Assembly: GCA_946902875.1 (NCBI GenBank)
Contig: OX336355.1
Span: forward strand, 18,323,347-18,387,346
DNA from: Nematopogon swammerdamellus
Lineage: Eukaryota; Arthropoda; Insecta; Lepidoptera; Adelidae
DNA: 64,000 nucleotides
Direction: 5' to 3'
Made by a program: the position numbers and the translations under genes. Shown here in pieces: positions 63,719 through 64,000 of this stretch (position 1 is its first letter; each line of letters begins with the position of its first letter). The notes under the pieces were generated by a model. That model did not search any database. It worked only from the letters and a program-made list of their open reading frames with translations, and was not told where the DNA came from.

Positions 63719-64000
63719 AAAACGGTATTATATGAAAATCTCTCATTCGTCAGTTTCATTTTCACATTTCACAAGACACATTGCAATGTTCCAGTTTCTT
63801 CAGCGTGGACGAGCTTAATATGTCCAAGCGGCTCCAGTTGTTCAAGTGACATACATCCAATTAGCTCAAGTTATCTAAATGGTTCAACACGTTCAAGCAG
63901 CTCAAGTTGTTTAAGTGGTTCAACACGTCCAAGCAGCTCAAGTTGTTTAAGTGGTTCAACACGTCCAAGCAGCTCAAGTTGTTTAAGTGGTTCAACACGT
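63719..64000 (+). CDS. Open frame running off the right edge, partly tandem
   Basis: 94 codons without a stop from 63719, no ATG. N-terminal part SSAWTSLICPSGSSCSSDIH, then the 12-residue unit SSSCLSGSTRPS repeated. The minus strand also has an open repeating frame (VEPLKQLELLGR), so coding is uncertain; the minus frame stops in the first degenerate unit. Confidence 0.25.
63820..64000. repeat. 36-bp tandem repeat at right edge
   Basis: CAACACGT ends units at 63892, 63928, 63964 and 64000 exactly 36 apart. The unit contains CCAAGCAGCTCAAGTTGTTT. The last three are almost identical; the first two are degenerate. It continues past the window. Confidence 0.95.

Noticed and set aside
63820..64000. 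CRISPR-like 36-bp repeats
   Set aside because: Units are head-to-tail with no spacers.

Overview
The window looks like a piece of a butterfly or moth (Lepidoptera) nuclear genome. The evidence is spliced-type signals, AT-rich non-coding DNA, two intact eukaryotic tRNA genes without encoded CCA, and above all a dense mix of tRNA-derived SINEs, 3' stubs of non-LTR retrotransposons and small inverted-repeat DNA transposons. I see no bacterial operons, no CRISPR and no complete host protein gene. The only long reading frame (4950-7379) is the reverse transcriptase/RNase H half of an I-type non-LTR retrotransposon. Gene-free stretches are described as such; calls rest on reading the sequence, not on database searches.

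Layout. 0-4.9 kb: SINE copies, LINE ends and a 297-bp hAT-type element. 4.9-9.0 kb: the I-type LINE, a SINE nested in another SINE, and a LINE 3' end. 9.6-9.8 kb: a short possible host exon that includes antisense SINE sequence. 10.4-25 kb: many SINEs, LINE 3' stubs and inverted-repeat elements. 26.0-26.8 kb: a 211-bp tandem array that appears to be built from a SINE tail. 27-42 kb: more SINEs, three further TIR elements (31.6-32.4 and 35.6-36.0 kb), a tRNA-Ala gene at 34.1 kb and microsatellite-bearing repeats. 42.8-47.8 kb: quieter, AT-rich, with an internally deleted mariner (45.5-46.5 kb). 47.8-48.2 kb: a near-perfect 399-bp foldback flanked by TTAA. 49.4 kb: a possible terminal exon. 52.4 kb: a second tRNA-Ala gene, an inverted duplicate of the 34.1-kb gene with its upstream flank. 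56.3 kb: a deleted tRNA-Ala copy. 57-64 kb: a SINE inside a TIR element, a 20-bp minisatellite, several MITEs, a few possible exons and a 36-bp tandem repeat running off the right edge.

SINE nomenclature used below. A1: tRNA-like box A, a 5S-rRNA segment, a T-arm-like box B, a body, and a tail ending GTCAGTTTCCAT plus poly(A). A2: the same body and tail, but with a head containing a GTGGGGC/GCCCCAC hairpin. B: a class-II (Leu/Ser-like) tRNA head, a related body, and a tail ending CACCCATACCGGATTACAT plus poly(A). C: starts with the A2 head, then a different body, ending in TATG repeats. LINE stubs: L (tail ending GCCACCCATGCTGGTTTACAT), M (RT C-terminus with FKRGVKR-like motif), R (RT C-terminus with WQWAGH motif). 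D, E and G are other interspersed repeats described at their copies. The most interesting system is this set of SINEs: one shared ~200-bp body carries exchangeable heads and exchangeable tails, and the B tail matches the LINE L 3' end.
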